Assembly: GCF_001753675.2 (NCBI RefSeq)
Contig: NZ_MJUW02000026.1
Location: 1,000-54,019, forward strand
Direction of reading: 5' to 3'
DNA length: 53,020 nt
From: Candidatus Brocadia sapporoensis
GTDB taxonomy: Bacteria; Planctomycetota; Brocadiia; Brocadiales; Brocadiaceae
The position numbers and the translations under genes are program-made. Positions 8,454 to 15,836 of this stretch are shown piece after piece. The notes under the pieces were generated by a model, which saw only the letters and a program-made list of their open reading frames with translations, ran no database searches and was not told the origin of the DNA. Each line of letters starts with the position of its first letter. Position 1 is the first letter of the stretch.

Positions 8454-8690
8454 CTCAAGTTATGTCTTCGGCTACAGAGGGGGTATGGACTTTGCTGTGA
8501 TGGCTCGACAGGCTCACCATGCACGGCGTCACCTCCTTAGCCTGCCGAAGGATCAGTCGAACGAGAAACTTATTTGTCCATGTTGTTTGAATATACACAC
8601 GGATTTAGAATATATCACACCGATAAACAAAGTTTGTCAGTGCTACCCTGTAACCCGCTTAAATAAAATGAAAATTCCTATACAATCAAG
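8454..8690. repeat. Folded intergenic repeat, copy A (carries a nested repeat)
   Basis: Starts with TCAAGTTATGTCTTCGGCTAC directly after the propeller gene stop and ends TCCTATACAATCAAG. It matches the 161-bp copy B at 19593-19753 over both flanks, but is about 75 bases longer because a different short repeat (8494-8565) is inserted in it. A third, shortened relative lies at 41471-41559. Frames running through it resemble each other between copies only because the DNA does, so I do not call a gene. Confidence 0.75.
8494..8565. repeat. Nested REP-like palindromic repeat, copy 1
   Basis: An imperfect palindrome with the segments CTCGACAGGCTCACCATGC and CCTGCCGAAGGATC...GTCGAAC. A close copy lies at 44685-44758. 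Here it interrupts the larger repeat A, since copy B at 19593 lacks it; this gives the order of insertion. Confidence 0.7.
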
Positions 8691-8781
8691 GCAAGCTCCG
8701 ATAGCTTGAAGATGTTGAAACTGCGACTACTGGCCTCTTTTTTTCATCCCATCCTGATCAAACAAGTTGTACTTCAAACAA
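8691..8781. other. Short intergenic spacer
   Basis: Between repeat A and the terminator of the FNT gene; nothing recognisable. Confidence 0.4.
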
Positions 8782-8816
8782 CTAAAAAGGGCCAGTATAA
8801 AACCGACCCTTTTTAG
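8782..8816 (-). terminator. Intrinsic terminator after the FNT channel gene
   Basis: CTAAAAAGGG and CCCTTTTTAG form a hairpin whose minus-strand reading ends in a T-rich tract. It lies about 70 bases past the stop of the minus-strand FNT gene. The A/T-rich arms would let it work in either direction. Confidence 0.6.
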
Positions 8817-8886
8817 TTAACAGTACTTGGAACTTTTTTAACAGATTTTCACATGTTATTATCTAGTCTTAAATATTATTGCGAAG

Positions 8887-9777
8887 TTATGACTTCATCT
8901 TTACTTTAACATCCTTAATCTCTTCGGGAGATCCACCTGCCCGAGGCAAACCGGTGCTTCCAGAACCTCCTTTTATAGACTCCAGCCTCTTTGCCCCTCT
9001 TTCATCCATATAGGTAGCAAACCAATAAAGGAATCCCACAAAGAAGCCACCACCCACAATATTACCAAGGGTAACAGGAAAGAGATTGCATCCAAACATT
9101 TTACCCCATGAAATCTCAGGGCCGTGTGGCAGCATATTTGCGATTGATAAAAGTGTCATATTTGCAACGCTGTGTTCCATTCCACACGTAACAAAAATAA
9201 ACAAACACCACCAGCACATCAATATCTTACCAGAATCACTTGTGCACCGAGCAGCTGACCATACACCAAGACAGACGAGCCAGTTACAAATGATACCTCT
9301 AAAGAAAAGTTCCAACCATGGAGCATTCATTTTATAGGTAGCCACCTTGTTCAAAAAGGCATGCCATGGATCGGGAGCAAAGACACCGGACATATAAATC
9401 AACCACGCAAAAAGTATGGATCCGCACAGATTGCCCAAGTATGTCCAAAACCAGGTAGTCAATGCATCAGACAATGGTACTGTGCCCCTTAAAGTTCCCC
9501 CAAGCATCACCATGTTATATCCAGTAAACAACTCTGCTCCAGCCATGACTACCAAAATCAAAGCTACAGGAAATACTGCACCTCCTATTATTTTACCTAT
9601 TCCGGGATTTATCGCTGCAACAGGCGCAGCAGCTATAATCATAAGAAGGACGCCAAACCCAACATAACAACCGGCCAATAAAGCAAGCGACAAGAAACCT
9701 AAAAGACTGTGCTTCATTGCAGTGGATTTCTTTACAGACACTGCTGCAATCGTATCTACACTTCCAGTATATAACAT
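8887..9777 (-). CDS. Formate/nitrite transporter family channel (NirC/FocA-like)
   Basis: Inner-membrane pentameric channel for small monovalent anions; in an anammox organism nitrite is the likely substrate, though formate cannot be excluded by reading. The 296-aa protein has about six hydrophobic segments and the family hallmarks AGAELFTGYN (first third), the RGIICNWLVCLGVW segment and GMEHSVANM with the conserved histidine in the pore. The ATG at 9777 has a strong AGAGGAG site about 8 bases upstream. It is the last gene of a minus-strand sensory cluster and ends at a terminator. The C-terminal tail of about 40 residues is hydrophilic and Gly/Lys-rich. Confidence 0.9.
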   Translation of the reverse strand: MLYTGSVDTIAAVSVKKSTAMKHSLLGFLSLALLAGCYVGFGVLLMIIAAAPVAAINPGIGKIIGGAVFPVALILVVMAGAELFTGYNMVMLGGTLRGTVPLSDALTTWFWTYLGNLCGSILFAWLIYMSGVFAPDPWHAFLNKVATYKMNAPWLELFFRGIICNWLVCLGVWSAARCTSDSGKILMCWWCLFIFVTCGMEHSVANMTLLSIANMLPHGPEISWGKMFGCNLFPVTLGNIVGGGFFVGFLYWFATYMDERGAKRLESIKGGSGSTGLPRAGGSPEEIKDVKVKMKS

Positions 9778-9986
9778 TAATTATTCTCCTCTAAAATGTT
9801 GTTGTGAACAGTACTTCTAGAACAACACCCCTTCTATTCATATCACATCTCTGATCTCAAATACATACTTCGACGATACAATATCTCAAATACTTTTTTA
9901 TACGTATTTAATCACACCCCCTTTCACCGGACTAAAGGTAGACAAAAGAATAACTCTTCGCCAAAAAACCCCATTCCATCTTTTCT
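9778..9986 (-). other. Upstream region of the FNT gene
   Basis: About 210 bases separating the FNT gene from the receiver-domain gene, long enough for its own promoter. I looked for a sigma-54 site (TGGCAC-N5-TTGC) because a sigma-54 activator is encoded nearby and did not find one. Only the ribosome binding site is clear. Confidence 0.35.
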
Positions 9987-10406
9987 CTATAGAGCAAATT
10001 TATCCACATCCATAATTTGCTCTAAATTGCGCACTTTATCAGTCAATTGTTTTTTCTCCAGCGCTTTTTTTACTATATCAATTACTTCTTTCTGTCGAAA
10101 AGGCTTCTGGAGGTAGTCGTAGACACCCCAACTGTTCATTCGGTTAGCATCATATCCGTCCTGTGAGACGATTGCTACAATTTCTGCATCAGAATTGACC
10201 TGTTTTATCTCTTTTAAAATCTCATAATTATTCTGAGATTCCGAATCTAAATCCATCAGGATAAGATCATAAACCTTTTTTTTGCAAGATCGCACCGCTC
10301 CATCCCACCCAACTCCTTCACATATTCCAAAACCATCTTGTTTTAAGATGTTTACCAACGACCTTCGAACCGTCTTCCGATCCCCGATAATCAAAATCCT
10401 TGACAT
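9987..10406 (-). CDS. Single-domain response regulator (receiver only)
   Basis: A 139-aa stand-alone REC domain. The phosphoacceptor aspartate is in DLILMDLD (about residue 52), the switch Ser is in VAIVSQ and the conserved lysine in YLQKPF. The acidic pair after the first strand is ILIIGDRK rather than the usual DD, so one Mg-binding acidic residue is replaced by glycine. No output domain follows; the last 25 residues form a charged helix. It lies 33 bases after the coiled-coil gene and upstream of the FNT gene, suggesting it is an intermediate in signalling by the cluster's receptors. The partner is not identified. Confidence 0.8.
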   Translation of the reverse strand: MSRILIIGDRKTVRRSLVNILKQDGFGICEGVGWDGAVRSCKKKVYDLILMDLDSESQNNYEILKEIKQVNSDAEIVAIVSQDGYDANRMNSWGVYDYLQKPFRQKEVIDIVKKALEKKQLTDKVRNLEQIMDVDKFAL

Positions 10407-10439
10407 AAAAATCTTTCGTATTTTCCACGAATATCATAT

Positions 10440-10973
10440 TTATTGCTTGGGAAGGCTCCACGCTCCTGGTGTTTTTGAATGTTCCTCAACCTGTTTTTCG
10501 AGTATTGCCTTTTCCTTTCTGAGTTTCTCCAAATTATTCTCTAGCTCCTGAATATTCAACTCTTTATCGCTCAGGGTCTTTTTTGTACGCGACAGCGAGT
10601 CTTCTAATTCCCATATCTGCTTTTGTAATCGGGCATGTTCCTCCTCCAGTTTTGCCTTCGCATCTATGAGGTCTTTGTTTGTACTCTGGAATTGCTCACT
10701 TTGTGATTTACAAGAAGCCGCAAGCTTTTCTGCATCCTCCTTTTGTCGGGTGATGTCATTTACCATCTTATTCAAATCTTCCATAGAACCAAAAGCTCTC
10801 ATTACCCTTTTTTCAAGCTGATCCCGAAAGGTCTTTTCCCTGACATAGCCAGCCTCCTTCATTTCATGGTATTTATTTATCATCTTGAATGCAAATCCAA
10901 CATTCACGAATAACAATATTATAATAAGGGTTTTCGCATTTACCGATATACCCTTTAAAACTTCGTTTCCCAT
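10440..10973 (-). CDS. Membrane-anchored coiled-coil protein of unknown function
   Basis: A 177-aa protein with one N-terminal hydrophobic segment (TLIIILLFVNVGFAF, about residues 14-29) and then about 130 residues of nearly uninterrupted heptad-like, Glu/Lys/Gln-rich sequence predicting a long coiled coil. The end (TPGAWSLPKQ) is not helical. I do not recognise a family. The ATG has an AGGAG site 9 bases upstream. It lies about 50 bases after the output-less PAS receptor and 33 bases before the receiver gene, all on the same strand, so it may be a structural partner of that receptor. Confidence 0.65.
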   Translation of the reverse strand: MGNEVLKGISVNAKTLIIILLFVNVGFAFKMINKYHEMKEAGYVREKTFRDQLEKRVMRAFGSMEDLNKMVNDITRQKEDAEKLAASCKSQSEQFQSTNKDLIDAKAKLEEEHARLQKQIWELEDSLSRTKKTLSDKELNIQELENNLEKLRKEKAILEKQVEEHSKTPGAWSLPKQ

Positions 10974-11026
10974 AATTTTCTACTCCTAAATTCAGTGTAT
11001 TTAAATTTTTTTAATAAATAATCACT

Positions 11027-13315
11027 TTATCTTTCCGTTATATCCCTAAATACACCTTCAATTCTTAGCGGTTTACCATTTTCATCACGCACGAGATTGC
11101 ATGTTCTTTCAGAAATAAATCTTTCTCCATCTTTTTTCTTGCAATACGATGTAAAATCTCTCCATACCCCTTCCCTATCCAACTTTTCAATCAATTCCTT
11201 CCGATCATCGGGATTAACATATACATCCTTTACCCGTGTACCAATCACTTCTTCCGGCGAACTGTAACCGAGCAGTTCAGCGCCTGACTTGTTGATCCAG
11301 GTAAATACTCCCTCTTCTGTTGGTTCACACTGATAAATCCCTTCTTTCAAAGAGTTCAGTAGAAGTCTATGATGCTTTTCTGATTCCTGCAGTTGCATCT
11401 CCAGCTCTTTCCGTTCGGTAACATCCCTAAATATTCCATCAATACGAACGGTCTTCCCCTTTTCATCAGTAATCAGATTGCATGTCCTTTCCATATAAAA
11501 GCGTTCGCCATTTTTCCTCTTACAAAATGATACAAAACCCTTCCAAACGCCTTCTTTGGTCAGTTTTTCAACAACTTTTACACGGTCATCTGACTTCACG
11601 TAGATATCTTTCACCTTAGTTCCGATTACTTCTTCTGGTGATTTATACCCCAGAATTTCAGCTCCGGCTTGATTAATCCACAAAAACGCCCCATCCACTT
11701 CCGGTTCAGATTGATACACGCCTTCTTTTAATGAATTAAACATCAACCGGTATTTCTTCTCCGATTCCGCAATTTCCTGTTCCACCTTTTTTCTCTCAGA
11801 GATATCCCTAAATACGCCGTTAATGGCGACAGGATTTCCTTTCTCGTCTCTCAGCAAACTGCTCGTACGTTCCGCATAAAAGCTCTCGCCATTTTTTCGC
11901 TTGCAGAGAGATATAAATTCCCTCCATATCCCATCTTTTTCAAGCTTCTCACAAAGACGTCTTCTATCTTCAGGGTCGACGTAAATATTTTTTACTTTTG
12001 TCCCTACCACTTCTTCCGGGCTGCCGTATCCTAATATCTCCGCTCCCGTTTTATTAATAACAGTAAAAACCCCCTCAGCACCTGGCTCAGACTGGTACAC
12101 ACCTTCTTTGACAGAATTAACCAGTTCCCGGTATCGCTTTTCTGACTCCACAACATCTTTCGTTTTCTGATCCAGAAATTTCGCCATCGCATTAAAGGAA
12201 TCAGCCAATTCACCAATCTCATCTTCCCGTTTTATATCCACTCTCTGAGTTAAATCTCCGGAAGCCATTTTTTTCGCCACTTCATCCAGTTTAATGATTG
12301 GCACCGAAGTTTTTCTACCAATTATGTACGCTACTATCACGATGGGAAACGCGATAATCAATAATACGGATGCTACAACGTACTTAAGGTTGTAGGCAGG
12401 GCCGTAACCTTCGTCCCTGTCAATTTCTGCAATAACACCCAAATTAAACTCCGGTAACCAATGCCATACTCCGAGAACTGTTAAACCGCTATAGTCTTTA
12501 TAACCTTTCGCATCAAAACCATTAATGCCCGCAACACACTGCTTAGCACCGGTGGTTAACTCACCTGTTTCTGAATTAACCAGCTTTAATTCCAATGCAC
12601 ACCTTCTTTTTACCAACCCCATCTCTTTCAAATGAGCAGCAAACCTTGATTCCGTGACCATATACCCATCTTTGTTTACAAGATAGGTTTCACCTGTTTG
12701 TCCCAAATGAAGACTTGTCATCAGGTCATTCAGTGCGTTTTCATCTACTCTTATAGCAACAACACCAACGACAACTCCATCACGATCTTTCAGTGGCGTT
12801 GAAACAAACATAGTAGGCATTCCCAACTCTTTCTCTCCCACTTCGTTGGTAAGCGGGATTTCAGACGGAAAAACATTCGACACAAATGTCTTTCCTTCGG
12901 CAGCCTGTTTGAAGTAATCCATTTGCGAAATGTCAATTCCTACACCTTCTTCCGATGTAGCAACTGTTACCAATCCTTGATCATTACTTATGAGAACGCC
13001 TTTATAACCATACTCATTCTTTACTACCTCCAGGTATTGAACGACATCCGGATAATCTTTATCGTCCTTTGTGATCTTGGCACATCTTACCATCAACGGG
13101 TTGTTTGCAACAACGCGGACATTCTTCATCCTCTCCCGCCCCCAGTTGGTTACCAATTCTGCCTGTTTGTGCCCAATGCCATCAAGGTTTCGGATAAGAA
13201 CTTCCTGAATGTCCGCACGAATCCTTGGATATGCTACGAACCTTAACAAAACAAACGGCAGTAGTGTAAATACAATAAGCAAAAAAATTAGTCGATTTTT
13301 AATCGAGATATACAT
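11027..13315 (-). CDS. Cache-HAMP-PAS-PAS-PAS membrane receptor without output domain
   Basis: A 762-aa inner-membrane sensor. First membrane helix about residues 8-25, a periplasmic double-Cache-like region to about 310, second helix (VLLIIAFPIVIVAYIIG), HAMP domain with GDLTQRV and EIGELADSFN, then three tandem PAS/PAC units of about 125 residues. The units are clearly internal duplicates: each has EGVYQ or EGIYQ, a GAE.LGY..PEEV.GT segment and ends in FRDITER or similar. The protein stops right after the third PAC; no histidine kinase, GGDEF, EAL or methyl-accepting domain follows. The ATG has GGAG upstream. Its N-terminal half resembles that of the kinase at 15837-19034, so they are paralogues. 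It may signal by interaction with neighbours. Confidence 0.85.
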   Translation of the reverse strand: MYISIKNRLIFLLIVFTLLPFVLLRFVAYPRIRADIQEVLIRNLDGIGHKQAELVTNWGRERMKNVRVVANNPLMVRCAKITKDDKDYPDVVQYLEVVKNEYGYKGVLISNDQGLVTVATSEEGVGIDISQMDYFKQAAEGKTFVSNVFPSEIPLTNEVGEKELGMPTMFVSTPLKDRDGVVVGVVAIRVDENALNDLMTSLHLGQTGETYLVNKDGYMVTESRFAAHLKEMGLVKRRCALELKLVNSETGELTTGAKQCVAGINGFDAKGYKDYSGLTVLGVWHWLPEFNLGVIAEIDRDEGYGPAYNLKYVVASVLLIIAFPIVIVAYIIGRKTSVPIIKLDEVAKKMASGDLTQRVDIKREDEIGELADSFNAMAKFLDQKTKDVVESEKRYRELVNSVKEGVYQSEPGAEGVFTVINKTGAEILGYGSPEEVVGTKVKNIYVDPEDRRRLCEKLEKDGIWREFISLCKRKNGESFYAERTSSLLRDEKGNPVAINGVFRDISERKKVEQEIAESEKKYRLMFNSLKEGVYQSEPEVDGAFLWINQAGAEILGYKSPEEVIGTKVKDIYVKSDDRVKVVEKLTKEGVWKGFVSFCKRKNGERFYMERTCNLITDEKGKTVRIDGIFRDVTERKELEMQLQESEKHHRLLLNSLKEGIYQCEPTEEGVFTWINKSGAELLGYSSPEEVIGTRVKDVYVNPDDRKELIEKLDREGVWRDFTSYCKKKDGERFISERTCNLVRDENGKPLRIEGVFRDITER

Positions 13316-13435
13316 TGTTTTCTCCGTAATTTTAACAAAATTGTGAGCCTATTAAGTATAAATATATAATCTCTTGAATGACCTTACCACTTCCGGCCAA
13401 CCCCCATTAATAAGCTTATTTAAAAATACCAGCGC

Positions 13436-14119
13436 TTACCACCAATGAAGTGGATACTCTCTCTTGCTCATCTTATTGAAGATTATCGCTATTGTTAACA
13501 TGATAAATATTCCCACCATGGTAGGATTCAGGATAAATAAATATCCGTTACCCAACCCCCCTGTTTGTATAGCCACATATGCCGTTGCACCTGCCGGAGG
13601 ATGTATTGAGTATGTCACAAACATCAGAAGAATAGCCAAGGCGACGGCAAGCGCAATTGACCACCACACCACACCAAAGAAATCATTGACAACAACACCG
13701 ATACTTGCGCCGAGGAAATGCCCCAGCACAACATTTCTTGGCTGCGCCAGAGGTGACTTATATGCACAATATATCAATGGTGCGGTAGAGCCAAAAGACC
13801 CCAACAGCATTGGACATTTCCATATAAAGGCCATCAACGCCGTTACCCCTATCCCCAACATCGCCCCACAGAAGGAAAGCACCACCTCTCTTGAAGTGAG
13901 CACTGGTTGTGGCGCTCTGGGCAATTTCATACAGTCGCTTATTGTTTTGCTTATTCCATCTAGCACCGGCATATTTTTTCTCTCCCCCCTTGAAGATTCT
14001 CCCAAAAAATCCGTAACACGCGTTACGCAACCCCTTTTTTTTTCTTCAATATTTTTTTCTATCCGAAATTTAACATCTATGACATTCCTGGTTTCAGAGG
14101 TCTTTTTCTTCATGAACAT
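13436..14119 (-). CDS. HPP family integral membrane protein
   Basis: A 227-aa protein with a hydrophilic N-terminal 70 residues followed by four or five membrane segments. The name-giving HPPAGATA motif and the conserved GSFGSTAPLIY and SPLAQPRN segments are present. HPP proteins of cyanobacteria and chloroplasts have been linked to nitrite transport, so nitrite movement is a reasonable guess here, supported by the FNT channel in the same cluster. The start is uncertain: the frame is open from a GTG at 14149, but the ATG at 14119 has an AAAGGA site 9 bases upstream and is preferred. A 260-codon frame on the opposite strand is a shadow. Confidence 0.8.
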   Translation of the reverse strand: MFMKKKTSETRNVIDVKFRIEKNIEEKKRGCVTRVTDFLGESSRGERKNMPVLDGISKTISDCMKLPRAPQPVLTSREVVLSFCGAMLGIGVTALMAFIWKCPMLLGSFGSTAPLIYCAYKSPLAQPRNVVLGHFLGASIGVVVNDFFGVVWWSIALAVALAILLMFVTYSIHPPAGATAYVAIQTGGLGNGYLFILNPTMVGIFIMLTIAIIFNKMSKREYPLHWW

Positions 14120-14275
14120 CTGCCAACATCCTTTTACCCGCAATAACACTAATATTGCGTACCAAGAAGCTAAGCCTATTGCGCAAAATTATAGACAACG
14201 GAAAGATTTGTTTTCTCAACGGCAAACATACATTGTTCTCTACTAATAACGAAAACTATACCAACTTTACACAGC

Positions 14276-14313
14276 AAAAAAAAATACCACCTATATTTTA
14301 ATATAAGTGGTAT
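14276..14313 (-). terminator. Intrinsic terminator after the sigma-54 regulator gene
   Basis: ATACCACCTATATT pairs with AATATAAGTGGTAT (one mismatch) and on the minus strand is followed by a run of eight or more T. It lies about 110 bases beyond the stop of the NtrC-type gene and separates it from the HPP gene, which therefore has its own transcription start. Confidence 0.8.
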
Positions 14314-14420
14314 CGAATCAATGTTTTATTAAAACACTACTATTTTTGGATCTTTACATGGATTATCGTTTAGCTATTAAGAAAAACATTCCAATATGCA
14401 ATAGCAATTTCAGTATGAAA

Positions 14421-15827
14421 TTATATATCTATGTCATCCGATATTTCATGTTGTGGTTTAATTCTATACTTTTTGATCTTCCTCCAAAGTGTCGTTGTTG
14501 ATATTCCAAGCAATTGCGAAACCTTAGTTTGATTACCACCATATTTATTCAGGGCTTCAACTATTGCATTTTTCTCCTGTTCCGCGAGAGTCGCAACAAT
14601 GAATGATTTCCTTTTCTTGTTCTCCAGGGGATCCAGATTAAGCCCCGTAAATTCCTCTACCGGAAGCGGAAGTTCGTCCACATTTATTATTTCATTCTTG
14701 GATAAAGTAACCACCCTTTCTATAATGTTCTGGAGTTCTCTGATATTGCCGGGCCAATCATAACTCATTAACGTCCGCATTGATTCTTTGGAAAATACCC
14801 TTTTCCCTTTTTTCAGTTTTTCCAGAATCTTCTCTAAAAAAAAGTCTACTAAAAGGGGAATATCTTCCCTTCGTTCTCTCAATGGAGGAAGATGGATACG
14901 GATCACATTGATCCGGTAAAAAAGATCCTTTCTGAATTTTCCCAGCTCAACGGCCTTTTCTAAATTTTCATTGGTAGCAGCAATGATTCTTGCATCCACG
15001 TATATGGCTTTGTTTCCACCAACAGGACGGATCTCGCCATCCTGCAAAAACCGCAGGAGTTTCACCTGTGTTGAAGGTGAAGTTTCACCAATCTCGTCCA
15101 GCAGAATCGTTCCTTTTTGCGCCTGCAGGAACAGTCCCACCTTGTCTTTAATGGCCCCGGTAAACGCCCCCCTCATGTGCCCAAACAGTTCGCTTTCCTG
15201 CAAATTCTCAGGCAACGCCCCACAGTTAATCACAATGAACGGGCACTCCTTTCTCAGGCTATTATAATGGATTGCCCTCGCAATCAATTCTTTTCCTGTT
15301 CCGCTTTCTCCCGTAACGAGGATAGTGCTTTCCGTGCGGCATACCTGTGAAGTTATTTTTAGCACCTCCAGCATCGCATTGGAATTTCCCACAATACCCT
15401 CAAATTTATACTTATCGCGAATTTCCCCTTCGAGATATCTGACCCTGTCTTTCAATCTCTTTTTTTCGAACGCCTTCGTTGCAACCTTCAGGATTTCCTG
15501 GTGCCGGAATGGTTTCGTTACGTAGTCATATGCTCCATCCCGGATCGCCTGAACCGCTGTGCTGATGGTGCCATAAGCCGTAATCAGCACCACTTCTGTA
15601 GATGGGTTCACAGCCTTCGCAGCCTTAAGCACTTCCAAACCGTCAATTTTCTTCATTTTTAAGTCCGTAACTACCAGGTCATATACATTGTGATTATTTA
15701 ATTTTTGAATGGCATCTTCCCCGCTTGCAACACCCTCAACCACATATCCCTCGTCTCTGAAAGCAATCATCAGGGATTCTCTCATGGCATCCTGATCTTC
15801 CACAACAAGAATTTTACCGTTTTCCAT
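14421..15827 (-). CDS. Sigma-54-dependent response regulator (NtrC family)
   Basis: A 468-aa activator in three parts. Receiver domain, residues 1-120, with the VEDQD acidic residues, phospho-Asp in DLVVTDLKM and Lys in VTKPF. AAA+ domain, about 140-375, with Walker A GESGTGKE, sigma-54-contacting loop GAFTGA, Walker B TILLDEIGE and an arginine-finger region. C-terminal Fis-type helix-turn-helix NQTKVSQLLGISTTTLWRKI. It would drive transcription by RNA polymerase-sigma-54 when phosphorylated. It starts 9 bases after the sensor kinase stop and the pair is evidently co-transcribed; a terminator follows. Targets are not shown by the sequence, but the adjacent transport genes are candidates. Confidence 0.93.
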   Translation of the reverse strand: MENGKILVVEDQDAMRESLMIAFRDEGYVVEGVASGEDAIQKLNNHNVYDLVVTDLKMKKIDGLEVLKAAKAVNPSTEVVLITAYGTISTAVQAIRDGAYDYVTKPFRHQEILKVATKAFEKKRLKDRVRYLEGEIRDKYKFEGIVGNSNAMLEVLKITSQVCRTESTILVTGESGTGKELIARAIHYNSLRKECPFIVINCGALPENLQESELFGHMRGAFTGAIKDKVGLFLQAQKGTILLDEIGETSPSTQVKLLRFLQDGEIRPVGGNKAIYVDARIIAATNENLEKAVELGKFRKDLFYRINVIRIHLPPLRERREDIPLLVDFFLEKILEKLKKGKRVFSKESMRTLMSYDWPGNIRELQNIIERVVTLSKNEIINVDELPLPVEEFTGLNLDPLENKKRKSFIVATLAEQEKNAIVEALNKYGGNQTKVSQLLGISTTTLWRKIKKYRIKPQHEISDDIDI

Positions 15828-15836
15828 AGTTCCACA

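Noticed and set aside
8377-8709. 110-codon frame with CPCCLNIHTDLEY, similar to a frame at 19623-19892
   Set aside because: Both lie in the intergenic repeat family; the similarity is explained by the shared repeat DNA, and copy C does not preserve the frame.
9778-9986. Sigma-54 (-24/-12) promoter upstream of the FNT gene
   Set aside because: I searched by eye for GG and GC elements at the right spacing on the minus strand and found none convincing; the same holds for the HPP gene.
13464-14246. 260-codon open frame on the plus strand
   Set aside because: It lies opposite the HPP gene, which has clear family motifs; the frame has no recognisable protein features.
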